From: Burkholderiales bacterium
Lineage (GTDB): Bacteria; Pseudomonadota; Gammaproteobacteria; Burkholderiales; Burkholderiaceae_C
Assembly (NCBI GenBank): GCA_028868855.1
Contig: JAGWTR010000002.1
Span: forward strand, 248,001 to 312,000
Length of the DNA: 64,000 nt
Direction: 5' to 3'
The notes beneath the pieces are model-generated. The model was not told where the DNA came from. It saw only the letters and a program-made list of their open reading frames with translations, and made no database searches. Both the position numbers and the translations under genes were made by a program. How positions within the stretch are numbered: position 1 is the stretch's first letter; each line of letters begins with the position of its first letter. This document shows positions 26,873-36,041 of the stretch, one piece after another.

Positions 26873-27427
26873 TCAAGCAACCTTGCGGCCCTTGGCGGTT
26901 GCAGCTTGAGTGGCCTTGACTGCGGTGTTGGACATGGCTTGGAAGTTGGCTTCAGCCACTTCAGCGGCTTGCTTGGCAGCCTTTTGCACCGAGTCAAATG
27001 CATTGTTGGCGGCGGCCACGGCGGACTTCACCAGCACCACAGCGTTTTCAGTGCCAGCAGGAGCGTTCTTGACGGCGGTGTCGACAACCGACAGGAACTT
27101 CTTCTGAGCGTCGGACAGTTGGCCTTCGGCCAGCTTGCTGACTTCAGCACCCGTGGACGAGGCGATGTCGTACAGGTGACGGCTGTAAGCGGCGGCCTTT
27201 TCAGCGGTCGGTTGCAGCAGGCTGGTGTTCAGGGCCAGCAACTCCTGAGGATCTTTGGCGGCCAGAACAGCCTTGGCGTGTTCGGACACTTCGTCCAGGG
27301 TGGTCTTGGCCACTTGCATGTTCAGCTCAACCAGCTTTTCCACGCCTTCAAAGGCCTTCTGACCCAAGTCAAACAGGGTAGAGAAATTGGCTTGTTGGTT
27401 GGCCAGAAGTTGTTCAACGGTACTCAT
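26873..27427 (-). CDS. phaP: Phasin family protein (PHA granule protein)
   Basis: The start is the ATG at 27427 with GGAG upstream. The 184-residue, Ala/Lys/Gln-rich, all-helical protein has the Phasin_2 pattern (ANFSTLFDLGQKAFEGVEKLVELNMQ and later QKAAKQAAEVAEANFQ). Phasins coat polyhydroxyalkanoate granules and control their size. The C-terminus is Ala/Lys-rich. The promoter region holds two GCA/TGC palindromes like PhaR operators, so expression is probably tied to granule formation. Codon use is strongly biased, as in highly expressed genes. Confidence 0.92.
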   Translation of the reverse strand: MSTVEQLLANQQANFSTLFDLGQKAFEGVEKLVELNMQVAKTTLDEVSEHAKAVLAAKDPQELLALNTSLLQPTAEKAAAYSRHLYDIASSTGAEVSKLAEGQLSDAQKKFLSVVDTAVKNAPAGTENAVVLVKSAVAAANNAFDSVQKAAKQAAEVAEANFQAMSNTAVKATQAATAKGRKVA

Positions 27428-27485
27428 GTCAGCATCTCCGTAAGATTGATGGGTTAAGTTGCTGCGCTTGAGTCTAGAACGTCTT

Positions 27486-27562
27486 TGTTGCGCTGCAACA
27501 TGACTGTTAGTATAAGGTTCTCCGAACACATTGCAAGCAGTTTTTTGTGCAGTGCAGCAAAA
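27486..27562 (-). promoter_or_regulatory. Phasin promoter with PhaR-like operators
   Basis: On the minus strand TTGCAA (27531-27536), a 16-base spacer and TATACT (27509-27514) form a good sigma-70 promoter. TGTTGC-N3-GCAACA (27486-27500) sits just downstream of the -10. An imperfect palindrome with TTTTG and CAAAA ends and a GCA/TGC core (27543-27562) lies upstream of the -35. The placement resembles PhaR control of phasin genes in Ralstonia and Paracoccus. Confidence 0.65.
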
Positions 27563-27659
27563 CGACCTCGAATTGTTCGGTTTTATTCATTCTTCTTGGC
27601 GTGTGACGGCTTGACCTACACTTGCGCGTCCCCAATCAAACCCTCCTGATCGACTTATC

Positions 27660-28202
27660 ATGAGCCTGCTGCAAGTCACCCCCGGCGCCAAAGTGCCCGA
27701 CGCCTTCAACGTCATCATTGAAATCCCGGCCAACGCCGACCCGATCAAGTACGAGATCGACCATGAAACCGGCGCGGTTTTTGTGGATCGTTTCATGGGC
27801 ACCGCCATGCACTACCCGTGCAACTATGGTTACGTCCCGCAGACCATTGCGGCGGACGGCGACCCGGTCGACGTCTTGGTGGTGACACCGTTCCCCCTGC
27901 AGCCTGGCGTTGTCATTCCTTGCCGCCCACTGGGCATCCTGAAAATGGAAGACGAGGCCGGCGGCGACTCCAAGATCGTGGCTGTGCCCACCGAGAAAAT
28001 CTGCGCCATGTACAAGGACATCCAGAAAATGGACGACCTGCCCGTGCTGCTTGTTTCACAGATCAAACACTTTTTTGAGCACTACAAGGACCTCGAACCC
28101 GGCAAGTGGGTGAAGGTGGTGGGTTGGGATGGCATGGACGCCGCCAAGGCTGAAGTGACGCAAGGCATTGCCGCCTTCGCCAAGGCGGATAAGCACGCCT
28201 GA
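27660..28202 (+). CDS. ppa: Inorganic pyrophosphatase
   Basis: The 180-residue size is typical of family I soluble pyrophosphatases. [28 protein letters not shown] and the signature DGDPVDVLV carry the acidic residues that bind magnesium and pyrophosphate. It hydrolyses PPi to phosphate and drives biosynthetic reactions. It is transcribed alone, divergent from the phasin gene, and followed by a strong terminator. Confidence 0.96.
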   Translation: MSLLQVTPGAKVPDAFNVIIEIPANADPIKYEIDHETGAVFVDRFMGTAMHYPCNYGYVPQTIAADGDPVDVLVVTPFPLQPGVVIPCRPLGILKMEDEAGGDSKIVAVPTEKICAMYKDIQKMDDLPVLLVSQIKHFFEHYKDLEPGKWVKVVGWDGMDAAKAEVTQGIAAFAKADKHA

Positions 28203-28236
28203 TTGGCCGCTAGCGCGCTTGACGCGCTGGTGACAG

Positions 28237-28273
28237 AAAACCGCCGGGCCTTTCGGGCCGCGGCGGTTTTTTT
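28237..28273 (+). terminator. Rho-independent terminator after ppa
   Basis: AAAACCGCCG and CGGCGGTTTT flank an inner GGCC/GGCC stem with a TTTC loop, followed by TTTTTTT. It begins 34 bases after the ppa stop. Confidence 0.9.
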
Positions 28274-28300
28274 CATGGCCTGCCCCTTGGAGTCGGTGGC

Positions 28301-29620
28301 CTAATCGATGCGCTTGATCACTTTGGCCAGCGTTGACACGATCTGATCGATTTGCCCCTCGTCGATGATCAGAGGAGGGGAGATGGCGATGTTGTCGCCA
28401 GCCGAGCGCACCAGCACGCCCTCATCCCAGCAACCCAGGAAGACATCGAATGCGCGGCGGCCTGGCGCAGCGCCCGCCCTGGGAGCGAACTCGATGGCGG
28501 CCACCAGGCCCGTATTGCGAATGTCGACCACATGAGGCAGGCCCTCCAAGCTGTGGAGGGCGGTCTCGAACTTGGTTTGCAGGGGGCCGCCCTGAGTGGC
28601 GCGTGTAAGCAAGCCTTCGTCCTCGTAAGTGTCCAGGGTGGCGTGGGCGGCCGCACAGGCCATAGGGTGGGCCGAATAGGTGTAGCCGTGCGGCAGTTCA
28701 ATCGCGCCTGGCGGGCCTTGCATGAAGGCGTCGTGGATGCCTTGTTTGACGAACACGGCACCCATGGGAATGCAGCCATTGGTGATGCCCTTGGCAGCGG
28801 TCAGTAGGTCGGGTGTGACACCGTAGTGTTGGGCGGCAAAAGGCGAACCCAGGCGACCAAAACCGGTGATTACCTCGTCGAAAATCAACAGGATGCCATG
28901 CTTGTCGCAAATGTCGCGCAGGCGTTGCAGGTAGCCCTTGGGGGGGAGCAGCACGCCTGTTGATCCCGCCATGGGTTCGACGATCACGGCAGCAATGGTG
29001 GATGCGTCGTGCAAGGTCACCAGGCGTTCCAGGTCATCGGCCAACTCGACGCCGTGTTCTGGTTGGCCTTTGGTGAAGGCGTTGCGGCTCAGGTCGTGTG
29101 TATGGCGAAGGTGGTCCACGCCGGCAACATGGCTGCCAAACAGCTTGCGGTTAGGGCCTAGGCCCCCCAAGGCCGTGCCGCCAAAATTGACGCCGTGGTA
29201 GCCGCGTTCGCGTCCGATCAGGCGAGTGCGTTGAGCTTCGCCGCGCATGCGGTGGTAAGCAATGGCGATCTTCAGTGCAGTATCGACCGATTCAGATCCC
29301 GAATTGGTGAAGAACACCTTGTTGAGTCCCTCCGGTGTCAGTTTCACCAGGCGCTCGGCCAGTGAAAAGGCCAGTGGGTGGCCAATCTGGAACGGCGGGG
29401 CAAAGTCCATTTCGGCCGCTTGGTGCGCGATGGCTTGCACGATGCGCGGCCGGGCGTGGCCTGCATTGACGCACCACAGACCGGCGGTTGCATCAAGGAG
29501 CTCCCGACCATCGGGCGTCCAGTAGTGCATGCCTTGGGCCTTGGCCAGCAGGCGTGGTGACTGTTTGTACTCCCGGTTGGCCGTGAAGGGCATCCAGAAA
29601 GCGTCCATTTTTGAGGTCAT
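28301..29620 (-). CDS. Omega-amino acid--pyruvate aminotransferase (class III)
   Basis: The start is the ATG at 29620, with AAAGGG upstream. The 439-residue protein has the class III PLP motifs: SGSESVDTALK for phosphate binding, IFDEVITGFGRLG with the Asp that contacts the PLP ring, and TAAKGITNG with the Schiff-base Lys at about 277. The N-terminal MDAFWMPFTANREYK and TAGLWCVNAGH strongly resemble beta-alanine/omega-amino acid:pyruvate transaminases. It probably moves amino groups from beta-alanine or other omega-amines to pyruvate. It is a single gene, divergent from aceA. Confidence 0.88.
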   Translation of the reverse strand: MTSKMDAFWMPFTANREYKQSPRLLAKAQGMHYWTPDGRELLDATAGLWCVNAGHARPRIVQAIAHQAAEMDFAPPFQIGHPLAFSLAERLVKLTPEGLNKVFFTNSGSESVDTALKIAIAYHRMRGEAQRTRLIGRERGYHGVNFGGTALGGLGPNRKLFGSHVAGVDHLRHTHDLSRNAFTKGQPEHGVELADDLERLVTLHDASTIAAVIVEPMAGSTGVLLPPKGYLQRLRDICDKHGILLIFDEVITGFGRLGSPFAAQHYGVTPDLLTAAKGITNGCIPMGAVFVKQGIHDAFMQGPPGAIELPHGYTYSAHPMACAAAHATLDTYEDEGLLTRATQGGPLQTKFETALHSLEGLPHVVDIRNTGLVAAIEFAPRAGAAPGRRAFDVFLGCWDEGVLVRSAGDNIAISPPLIIDEGQIDQIVSTLAKVIKRID

Positions 29621-29788
29621 TTTTGTACCCTTTGCGGTGGAGGCCATCCGGCCCGAATGCGCTTGTCAGAGCGTTTGTACGCCGAAACGGTGACAAGACC
29701 ACTCGGGGCTAGCCCCCACTCCTGGGGAAGAGGGTCATTTGTGGCGCGGCACAGACGTCGGGTCTCCCGTCCGCTCGGCAGCCAAGAA

Positions 29789-29842
29789 ATAAGTCTTATA
29801 TAAGACATAAGTCTTTGAAAAATTCTCCAGGCGCTGTAGAAT
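29789..29842 (+). promoter_or_regulatory. aceA promoter with TATA-centred palindromic operator
   Basis: TTGAAA (29815-29820), a 16-base spacer and TAGAAT (29837-29842) form a sigma-70 promoter. Just upstream is the perfect palindrome GTCTTATATAAGAC (29793-29806). The half-site ATAAGTCTT is repeated at 29789-29797 and 29807-29815, 18 bases apart, so the second copy touches the -35 box. A dimeric repressor for acetate metabolism is likely but not named. Confidence 0.75.
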
Positions 29843-29885
29843 CGCGGGTTTTCCTAGTACTTCACCAACCTCCCCCGGAGATGTC

Positions 29886-31202
29886 ATGACGAAACTCACC
29901 CGCGAACAACAGATCGCCGCCCTCGAAAAAGACTGGGCCGAAAACCCCCGTTGGAAGCTTGTCAAGCGCGGCTACTCCGCTGCTGACGTCGTCCGTCTGC
30001 GCGGCAGCCTGCAGCCTGAGTACACCCTGGCCAAGAACGGCGCTGAAAAGCTGTGGGACAAGGTCAACGGCGGGGCCAAGAAGGGCTACGTGAACGCGTT
30101 CGGCGCCATCACTGCCGGTCAAGCCATGCAACAAGCCAAGGCTGGCCTGGAAGCCGTGTACCTGTCGGGCTGGCAAGTCGCCGCCGACGGCAACACCTCG
30201 GAAACCATGTATCCCGACCAGTCGCTGTACGCCTACGACTCGGTGCCTACGATGGTTCGCCGCATCAACAACACCTTCAAGCGCGCTGACGAAATTCAGT
30301 GGGGCCGTGGCGTTAATCCTGGCGACGAAGGCTTCGTTGACTACTTCCTGCCGATCGTTGCTGACGCTGAAGCTGGTTTCGGTGGTGTGTTGAACGCCTT
30401 CGAACTGATGAAGAACATGATCGCTTCGGGCGCTGCCGGCGTTCACTTCGAAGACCAACTGGCTGCTGTGAAGAAGTGCGGCCACATGGGCGGCAAGGTG
30501 CTGGTTCCTACCCGTGAAGCCGTTGAGAAGCTGATCGCTGCTCGTTTCGCTGCTGACGTGATGGGCGTGTCCACCATCGTTCTGGCTCGTACCGATGCTG
30601 AAGCGGCCAACCTGCTGACCAGCGACTGCGACGACAACGACAAGCCTTTCGTCACCGGCGAGCGCACCCAAGAAGGTTTCTACCGCGTCAAGAACGGTCT
30701 GGAGCAAGCCATCAGCCGTGGCGTGGCTTACGCGCCCTACGCTGACCTGGTGTGGTGTGAAACCGGCGTGCCTGACATCGGCTTCGCCCGCGAATTCGCT
30801 CAAGCCGTGCACGCCGCTTGCCCTGGCAAGCTGCTGTCGTACAACTGCTCGCCTTCCTTCAACTGGAAGAAGAACCTGGACGACAAGCAAATCGCCAAGT
30901 TCCAGCAAGACCTGTCGGACCTGGGCTACAAGTACCAGTTCATCACCCTGGCTGGTATCCACATCAACTGGTACAACACGTTCCAGTTCGCCCACGCTTA
31001 CGCTCGCGGCGAAGGCATGAAGCACTACACCGAAATGGTGCAAGAGCCCGAATTCGCAGCTCGCGAAAAGGGTTACACCTTCGTGTCGCACCAACAAGAA
31101 GTGGGCGCTGGCTACTTCGACGACGTGACCACCGTGATCCAAGGTGGTTCGTCTTCCGTGAAGGCCCTGACCGGCTCGACCGAAGAAGAACAGTTCCACT
31201 GA
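29886..31202 (+). CDS. aceA: Isocitrate lyase
   Basis: The 438-residue protein carries the active-site motif KKCGHMGGK with catalytic Cys198, the FEDQ and DAEAGFGG metal/substrate segments, and NCSPSFNW. It splits isocitrate to glyoxylate and succinate, allowing growth on acetate or fatty acids. Codon use is strongly biased, which suggests high expression. A ribosome site (GGAG) is eight bases upstream. No malate synthase gene is adjacent. A terminator follows the stop. Confidence 0.97.
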   Translation: MTKLTREQQIAALEKDWAENPRWKLVKRGYSAADVVRLRGSLQPEYTLAKNGAEKLWDKVNGGAKKGYVNAFGAITAGQAMQQAKAGLEAVYLSGWQVAADGNTSETMYPDQSLYAYDSVPTMVRRINNTFKRADEIQWGRGVNPGDEGFVDYFLPIVADAEAGFGGVLNAFELMKNMIASGAAGVHFEDQLAAVKKCGHMGGKVLVPTREAVEKLIAARFAADVMGVSTIVLARTDAEAANLLTSDCDDNDKPFVTGERTQEGFYRVKNGLEQAISRGVAYAPYADLVWCETGVPDIGFAREFAQAVHAACPGKLLSYNCSPSFNWKKNLDDKQIAKFQQDLSDLGYKYQFITLAGIHINWYNTFQFAHAYARGEGMKHYTEMVQEPEFAAREKGYTFVSHQQEVGAGYFDDVTTVIQGGSSSVKALTGSTEEEQFH

Positions 31203-31262
31203 AATGGCTCATGCAGCGGCCTGTGAAAGCAGGCTGTTGCAAGGCCCTCTTGCGTGAGACTT

Positions 31263-31294
31263 AAAAGCCTGGGGTTCAAGCCCCGGGCTTTTTT
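31263..31294 (+). terminator. Rho-independent terminator after aceA
   Basis: AAAAGCC-t-GGGG pairs with CCCC-g-GGCTTTT across a short loop, with one mismatched position, and is followed by T residues, 60 bases after the aceA stop. Confidence 0.8.
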
Positions 31295-31376
31295 CATGGG
31301 GCGGCCGCGGCCATGGAAGACAGGTTAAAATCAGCAACCCAAGAATTCAATCCAAAAGCAATCCACAAGGAGCGGG

Positions 31377-31433
31377 ATGGGCCGGTACGGTTATGACGCC
31401 GTGAACCACCCCCTTGCCTCGATCAAGGCCTAG
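31377..31433 (+). CDS. Putative 18-residue leader peptide upstream of thrS
   Basis: An ATG at 31377 follows an excellent ribosome site (AAGGAGCGGG) and opens the short frame MGRYGYDAVNHPLASIKA, which stops at TAG 31431-31433. It lies 150 bases before thrS, with a terminator hairpin between them. The peptide has no threonine, so classical threonine-codon attenuation is not obvious. The strong ribosome site and position make translation likely; the role is inferred. Confidence 0.5.
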   Translation: MGRYGYDAVNHPLASIKA

Positions 31434-31441
31434 TTGGCTGA

Positions 31442-31500
31442 CCGCTGCTTTCGTTTGCATGTTCGGATTTTAGAAAGCGCGGCAACCCCCGCGCTTTTTT
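31442..31500 (+). terminator. Attenuator-like terminator in the thrS leader
   Basis: AAAGCGCGG (31474-31482) pairs with CCGCGCTTT (31489-31497), and the T run ends at 31500: a strong intrinsic terminator inside the thrS leader. CCGCTGCTTT (31442-31451), beginning nine bases after the leader-peptide stop, can pair with the 5' arm through one bulge and would act as an antiterminator. Confidence 0.65.
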
Positions 31501-31526
31501 GTTGCTTCAACACAGGTTCTCACGTC

Positions 31527-33446
31527 ATGATTTCGATTCAACTTCCCGATGGTTCCAAGCGCGAATTCCCCGGGCCGGTGACGGTGGCTGAGGTGGCAGG
31601 CTCTATTGGCGCCGGTCTGGCCAAGGCCGCGTTGGCCGGGCGTGTCGGGCAGGGCGATGGCGCTCGTCTGGTTGACACCAGTTACCGCATTGAGGCGGAT
31701 ACGCAACTGGCCATCATCACCGATAAGGATGCTGATGGACTGGACGTCATTCGCCACTCCACGGCCCACTTGCTGGCCTATGCCGTCAAGGAGTTGTTCC
31801 CCGACGCGCAGGTGACAATCGGTCCGACCATCGAAAACGGGTTCTATTACGATTTTTCATACAAGCGCCCCTTCACACCTGAAGACCTGATCGCTATTGA
31901 AAAGAAGATGGGCGATCTGGCCAAGAAGGATGAGAAGGTCGAGCGCACCGTGTTGCCGCGCGATGAGGCTGTGGCTTACTTCAAGAGTCTGGGCGAGCAC
32001 TACAAGGCCGAGATCATCGCCAGCATTCCGGTCGGTCAGGATGTGTCGCTGTACCGGGAAGGTAATTTCACCGACCTGTGCCGTGGCCCACACGTGCCCA
32101 GCACCGGCAAGCTCAAGCACTTCAAACTCATGAAGGTGGCTGGCGCTTACTGGCGCGGCGACCACAACAATGAGCAGTTGCAGCGCATCTATGGCACGGC
32201 CTGGACCAGCAAGGATGACTTGCAAAAGTACCTGACGATGCTGGAGGAGGCTGAAAAGCGCGATCACCGCAAGCTGGGTCGCGAACTCGACCTGTTCCAC
32301 ATCGATGACCACGCCCCGGGCGTGGTGTTTTGGCACCCCAAGGGCTGGACCGTGTGGCAGGCCGTGGAGCAGTACATGCGCAACGTGTACCGCGACCACG
32401 GCTATCAGGAAGTCAAAGGTCCGCAGATCCTGGATAAGACCTTGTGGGAGAAAACCGGCCACTGGGACAAGTACCGCGACAACATGTTCACCACTGAGAG
32501 TGAAAAGCGCGACTACGCCCTCAAGCCCATGAACTGCCCAGGCCACATCCTGATCTTCAATCAGGGCATTAAGAGCTACCGTGACCTGCCGTTGCGTTTT
32601 GGCGAGTTTGGTCAATGCCACCGCAACGAGCCTTCGGGCGGGCTGCATGGCATCATGCGGGTGCGCGGTTTCACCCAGGACGACGGTCACGTTTTCTGCA
32701 CCGAGGCGCAAATTCTGCAGGAGTGCGCCGACTTCACGGCCTTGCTCAAGAGCGTTTACCTCGACTTTGGTTTCACCGACATCATCTACAAGGTGGCCAC
32801 GCGTCCCGACGCCCGCATCGGCAGCGATGAGAGTTGGGACAAGGCCGAGCAGGCCTTGATGGAAAGCCTGCGCGCCACGGGCAGCGAATTCCAGATCGCG
32901 CCGGGCGAAGGCGCGTTCTACGGCCCCAAGATCGAGTACACCCTGAAAGATGCCCTGGGACGCCACTGGCAGTGCGGCACCATCCAGGTCGATTTTTCGA
33001 TGCCGCAGCGCTTGGGCGCCGAGTATGTGGCCGAGTCAGGCGAGCGCAAGCATCCGGTCATGCTGCACCGCGCCATCCTGGGCAGCCTGGAGCGTTTCAT
33101 CGGGATTTTGATCGAACAGCACGCCGGCGCTTTGCCGGTCTGGCTGGCGCCCAAGCAGGTGGCGGTGCTCAACATCACCGATGCGCAGGTCGATTACGTC
33201 AAGGAAGTAAGCAAAACATTGGAAAAACAAGGACTTAGGGTCCAATATGATTTGCGAAACGAGAAAATCACCTATAAAATCCGCGAGCATTCGCTACAGA
33301 AGGTGCCTTACATCCTCGTTGTCGGTGACAAAGAGAAGGATGCTGGTGCCGTCGCCGTGCGCGCCCGGGGCAATCAAGACCTCGGTGTGATGTCCCTAGA
33401 CAGCTTCTCCCAGAGAATTGCTCAAGACATCGCCAGCAAGGCTTGA
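31527..33446 (+). CDS. thrS: Threonine--tRNA ligase
   Basis: From the ATG at 31527 ([14 protein letters not shown], start of the TGS domain) the protein is 639 residues. The editing domain carries [16 protein letters not shown]. The class II core has motif 2 (FRNEPSG-like [24 protein letters not shown]) and motif 3 ([17 protein letters not shown]), followed by the anticodon-binding domain. The gene follows a leader with a likely attenuator and heads the infC-rpmI-rplT-pheST-ihfA block. Confidence 0.97.
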   Translation: MISIQLPDGSKREFPGPVTVAEVAGSIGAGLAKAALAGRVGQGDGARLVDTSYRIEADTQLAIITDKDADGLDVIRHSTAHLLAYAVKELFPDAQVTIGPTIENGFYYDFSYKRPFTPEDLIAIEKKMGDLAKKDEKVERTVLPRDEAVAYFKSLGEHYKAEIIASIPVGQDVSLYREGNFTDLCRGPHVPSTGKLKHFKLMKVAGAYWRGDHNNEQLQRIYGTAWTSKDDLQKYLTMLEEAEKRDHRKLGRELDLFHIDDHAPGVVFWHPKGWTVWQAVEQYMRNVYRDHGYQEVKGPQILDKTLWEKTGHWDKYRDNMFTTESEKRDYALKPMNCPGHILIFNQGIKSYRDLPLRFGEFGQCHRNEPSGGLHGIMRVRGFTQDDGHVFCTEAQILQECADFTALLKSVYLDFGFTDIIYKVATRPDARIGSDESWDKAEQALMESLRATGSEFQIAPGEGAFYGPKIEYTLKDALGRHWQCGTIQVDFSMPQRLGAEYVAESGERKHPVMLHRAILGSLERFIGILIEQHAGALPVWLAPKQVAVLNITDAQVDYVKEVSKTLEKQGLRVQYDLRNEKITYKIREHSLQKVPYILVVGDKEKDAGAVAVRARGNQDLGVMSLDSFSQRIAQDIASKA

Positions 33447-33550
33447 GGTTGGCGTGGGCGTTGTTCAGCCTGCGTTGGTCCAGCTTTTCCGGGACGCGTG
33501 TTCATTGTTAACTGGTGCGGGCAGGTGCCCGTGGCCTGAAGGAATTCGAG

Positions 33551-34099
33551 ATCGCTAACTTTTTTGACCGCCGGACGCCCAATGTTGAGCGCAAGCACCG
33601 GCTGAATCGTGAGATCACTGCGCTGGAAGTCCGCCTGAACGGGGTGGAGAACGAGCCCCTAGGTATCGTCAGCATCCAGGACGCTTTGCGCATGTCTGCC
33701 GAAGCTGATGTGGATCTGGTTGAGATTGCCGCTGCGGCCGAGCCGCCCGTCTGTCGTCTGATGGACTACGGCAAGTTCAAGTATCAGGAGCAGAAGAAAG
33801 CTCACGATGCCAAGCTCAAGCAGAAGGTCATCGAAGTCAAGGAAGTCAAGTTCCGTCCCGGGACCGATGAGGGTGACTACCAGATCAAGATGCGCAATTT
33901 GCGCAAATTCCTGGAAGACGGCGACAAGGGCAAAGTGACTTTGCGCTATCGCGGCCGTGAAATCACCCACCAGGAAATCGGGCTGCGTTTGCTTGAGCGG
34001 ATTCGCGACGAGTTGACCGATGTGTCGGTGGTCGAGAACATGCCCAAGTTGGAAGGGCGCCAGATGATCATGATTCTGGGGCCGAAGAAGAAGAAATGA
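33551..34099 (+). CDS. infC: Translation initiation factor IF-3 with ATC start codon
   Basis: I choose the ATC at 33551 because AAGGA lies seven bases upstream and IF-3 homology ([17 protein letters not shown]) starts just after it. The in-frame GTG at 33515 has no ribosome site. Rare start codons (ATT, ATC, ATA) are typical of infC, because IF-3 proofreads initiation codons and so limits its own synthesis. The 182-residue protein has the N-domain, a Lys-rich linker ([21 protein letters not shown] region) and the C-domain ending PKKKK. Confidence 0.95.
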   Translation: MANFFDRRTPNVERKHRLNREITALEVRLNGVENEPLGIVSIQDALRMSAEADVDLVEIAAAAEPPVCRLMDYGKFKYQEQKKAHDAKLKQKVIEVKEVKFRPGTDEGDYQIKMRNLRKFLEDGDKGKVTLRYRGREITHQEIGLRLLERIRDELTDVSVVENMPKLEGRQMIMILGPKKKK

Positions 34100-34236
34100 C
34101 ATCTCTCGGTTAGCGCCGGGAGTGTTTGCCCGGGTGGTGGTTTGGTCACTGCCGCCCTGGGTTCAAAGTGCCTGCAGGCCATCAAGACGCGAGAAGTTCG
34201 CGGCGCCTGGCAGGAACAACTTAAAAGGAGCATCAA

Positions 34237-34440
34237 ATGCCCAAAATGAAGACCAAGAGCAGTGCGAAAAAGCGTTTTCGCGTGCGTCCGGGTGGTACCG
34301 TCAAGCGCGGTCACGCCTTCAAGCGCCACATCCTGACCAAGAAGTCCACGAAGAACAAGCGCCACTTGCGTGGCACGACTGCCGTGCATGAAACCAACAT
34401 GGGTCACATCGCTCAGATGTTGCCCATGGCCGGTCTCTGA
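34237..34440 (+). CDS. rpmI: Ribosomal protein L35
   Basis: This 67-residue, highly basic protein starts [20 protein letters not shown] and ends [11 protein letters not shown], the L35 pattern. The ribosome site AAAAGGAG lies six bases upstream. It sits between infC and rplT as in most bacteria, and codon bias is strong. Confidence 0.97.
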   Translation: MPKMKTKSSAKKRFRVRPGGTVKRGHAFKRHILTKKSTKNKRHLRGTTAVHETNMGHIAQMLPMAGL

Positions 34441-34476
34441 TCTTCCTGTCCTGATTCAACGCTGAAGGAATAATCC

Positions 34477-34836
34477 ATGTCTCGCGTCAAACGTGGTGTA
34501 ACCGCCCGTGCTCGTCACAAGAAGGTCCTAGCCCTTGCCAAGGGTTTCCGTGGCCGTCGTAAAAACGTCTTCCGCATTGCCAAGCAAGCGGTCATGAAAG
34601 CTGGGCAATATGCCTACCGTGACCGCCGTGCCAAGAAGCGCGTGTTCCGCCGTTTGTGGATCGCTCGTATCAACGCTGGTAGCCGTTCATTGGGCTTGAC
34701 TTATAGCAAGTTCATGGCCGGCATCAAGAAAGCGTCGATCGAGATCGACCGTAAAGTCCTGTCGGACATGGCCATCAACGACCCGGCTGCTTTTGCAAGC
34801 CTGGTTGAGATTGCCAAGTCCAAGCTGGCTGCTTGA
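34477..34836 (+). CDS. rplT: Ribosomal protein L20
   Basis: The 119-residue basic protein starts [17 protein letters not shown] and contains [16 protein letters not shown] and [12 protein letters not shown], the L20 signature. L20 is needed for early 50S assembly and in E. coli represses rpmI-rplT translation; no matching RNA site was identified here. The ribosome site GAAGGA is present. It follows rpmI by 36 bases. Confidence 0.97.
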   Translation: MSRVKRGVTARARHKKVLALAKGFRGRRKNVFRIAKQAVMKAGQYAYRDRRAKKRVFRRLWIARINAGSRSLGLTYSKFMAGIKKASIEIDRKVLSDMAINDPAAFASLVEIAKSKLAA

Positions 34837-34870
34837 GAACACAGACCTTGCACAGCACGCAATGCTGAAC

Positions 34871-34972
34871 CGGTTGGCCTGATTTTTTCAACCGACCGGA
34901 CGCCCACCAGTGACGCAAGCCGCTGGTGGTCGCTTTCCCCAAAGGCCTGACTCCGTGTCCGGCCTTTTTTTT
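34871..34972 (+). terminator. Hairpin-rich leader and terminator before pheS
   Basis: Three stems follow one another between rplT and pheS: CGGTTG/CAACCG (34871-34894), CACCAG/CTGGTG (about 34904-34928), and AAAGGCC/GGCCTTT with eight T residues (34941-34972). The last is an intrinsic terminator lying seven bases before pheS, which suggests attenuation of pheS. No phenylalanine-rich leader peptide was found. Confidence 0.65.
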
Positions 34973-34978
34973 CGACGC

Positions 34979-36022
34979 ATGACGATGAACGATCTCGACA
35001 CCCTGGTGCAGTCCGCTGCCGAAGCCTTTGCTGCCGCGTTGACGCCGGCCGATCTGGAAAATGCCAAGGCGCGCTTTTTGGGCAAGTCGGGCAGCCTGAC
35101 GGACTTGCTCAAGGGCATGGCCGCACTCAGTCCTGATGACAAGAAGACGCGTGGCGCGGCCATCAACCAGGCCAAGCAGCAGGTTGAGGCTGCTTTGACC
35201 TCGCGCCGTCAGGCCCTTGCAGACGATGAGCTGGCGCAGCAATTGCGCGCTGAAAGCCTGGACGTCAGCCTGCCCGGTCGTCGACGCGGGGAGGGTGGGT
35301 TGCACCCCGTGTCGCTGACGCTGGAGCGCATGGAAGCCATTTTTGGGTCGATGGGTTTTGCCGTGGCCGATGGCCCGGAGATCGAAACCGACTGGTTCAA
35401 CTTCACGGCCTTGAACACGCCAGCGGATCACCCCGCTCGCTCCATGCATGACACTTTCTACGTCGAAGGAGGCCACCTGCTGCGCACGCACACCAGTCCG
35501 ATGCAGGTGCGCTATGCGGTGCAGCATGTCAAGCGCCACGCCGATGCGTTGGCGCGTGGTGAGCGTATTCCCGAGATCCGCGTGATCGCGCCCGGCCGCA
35601 CCTACCGTGTCGACAGCGATGCCACCCATTCGCCGATGTTCCACCAATGCGAAGGCCTGTGGATCGGCGAGGCGGTCAACTTCACCGACCTCAAGGCGGT
35701 GTTTGCTGATTTCTTCCGCAATTTCTTTGAAACCGACGAGCTGGACATCCGCTTTCGTCCCTCGTTCTTTCCGTTCACCGAACCCTCCGCCGAAGTGGAC
35801 ATCGCCTTTGCGAGTGGCCCCCTGAAAGGGCGCTGGCTGGAGGTGGGTGGCTCCGGCCAGGTTCACCCCAATGTGGTCCGCCACTTTGGCCTGGACCCGG
35901 AAAAATACATTGGCTTTGCCTTTGGCTTGGGCCCCGATCGTTTGACGATGCTGCGCTACGGGGTCAATGACCTGCGTTTGTTCTACGAAGGCGATCTGCG
36001 CTTCTTGTCGCAGTTCCAATGA
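34979..36022 (+). CDS. pheS: Phenylalanine--tRNA ligase alpha subunit
   Basis: From the ATG at 34979 (an ATG two codons later is equally possible) the product is about 347 residues. It has the N-terminal coiled-coil that binds tRNA, then the class II core: [33 protein letters not shown] (motif 2 region) and [19 protein letters not shown] (motif 3). It pairs with PheT to form the (alpha-beta)2 enzyme. Unusually, pheT does not follow directly; an alcohol dehydrogenase gene lies between. Confidence 0.96.
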   Translation: MTMNDLDTLVQSAAEAFAAALTPADLENAKARFLGKSGSLTDLLKGMAALSPDDKKTRGAAINQAKQQVEAALTSRRQALADDELAQQLRAESLDVSLPGRRRGEGGLHPVSLTLERMEAIFGSMGFAVADGPEIETDWFNFTALNTPADHPARSMHDTFYVEGGHLLRTHTSPMQVRYAVQHVKRHADALARGERIPEIRVIAPGRTYRVDSDATHSPMFHQCEGLWIGEAVNFTDLKAVFADFFRNFFETDELDIRFRPSFFPFTEPSAEVDIAFASGPLKGRWLEVGGSGQVHPNVVRHFGLDPEKYIGFAFGLGPDRLTMLRYGVNDLRLFYEGDLRFLSQFQ

Positions 36023-36041
36023 GCCCTTTAAGGATTTAATC

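Noticed and set aside
29705..29716. GGGGCTAGCCCC palindrome as a terminator
   Set aside because: No T run follows and no transcript ends here; probably chance or a weak hairpin.
29862..31199. 445-residue open frame on the minus strand opposite aceA
   Set aside because: Strong codon bias of aceA produces long antisense frames; no ribosome site or family motif, and aceA itself is fully convincing.
31857..32966. 369-residue open frame on the minus strand opposite thrS
   Set aside because: Antisense to a clear thrS with no motif or ribosome site.
34862..34882. Short MLNRLA frame as a pheS leader peptide
   Set aside because: No ribosome site and no phenylalanine codons; too short to support.
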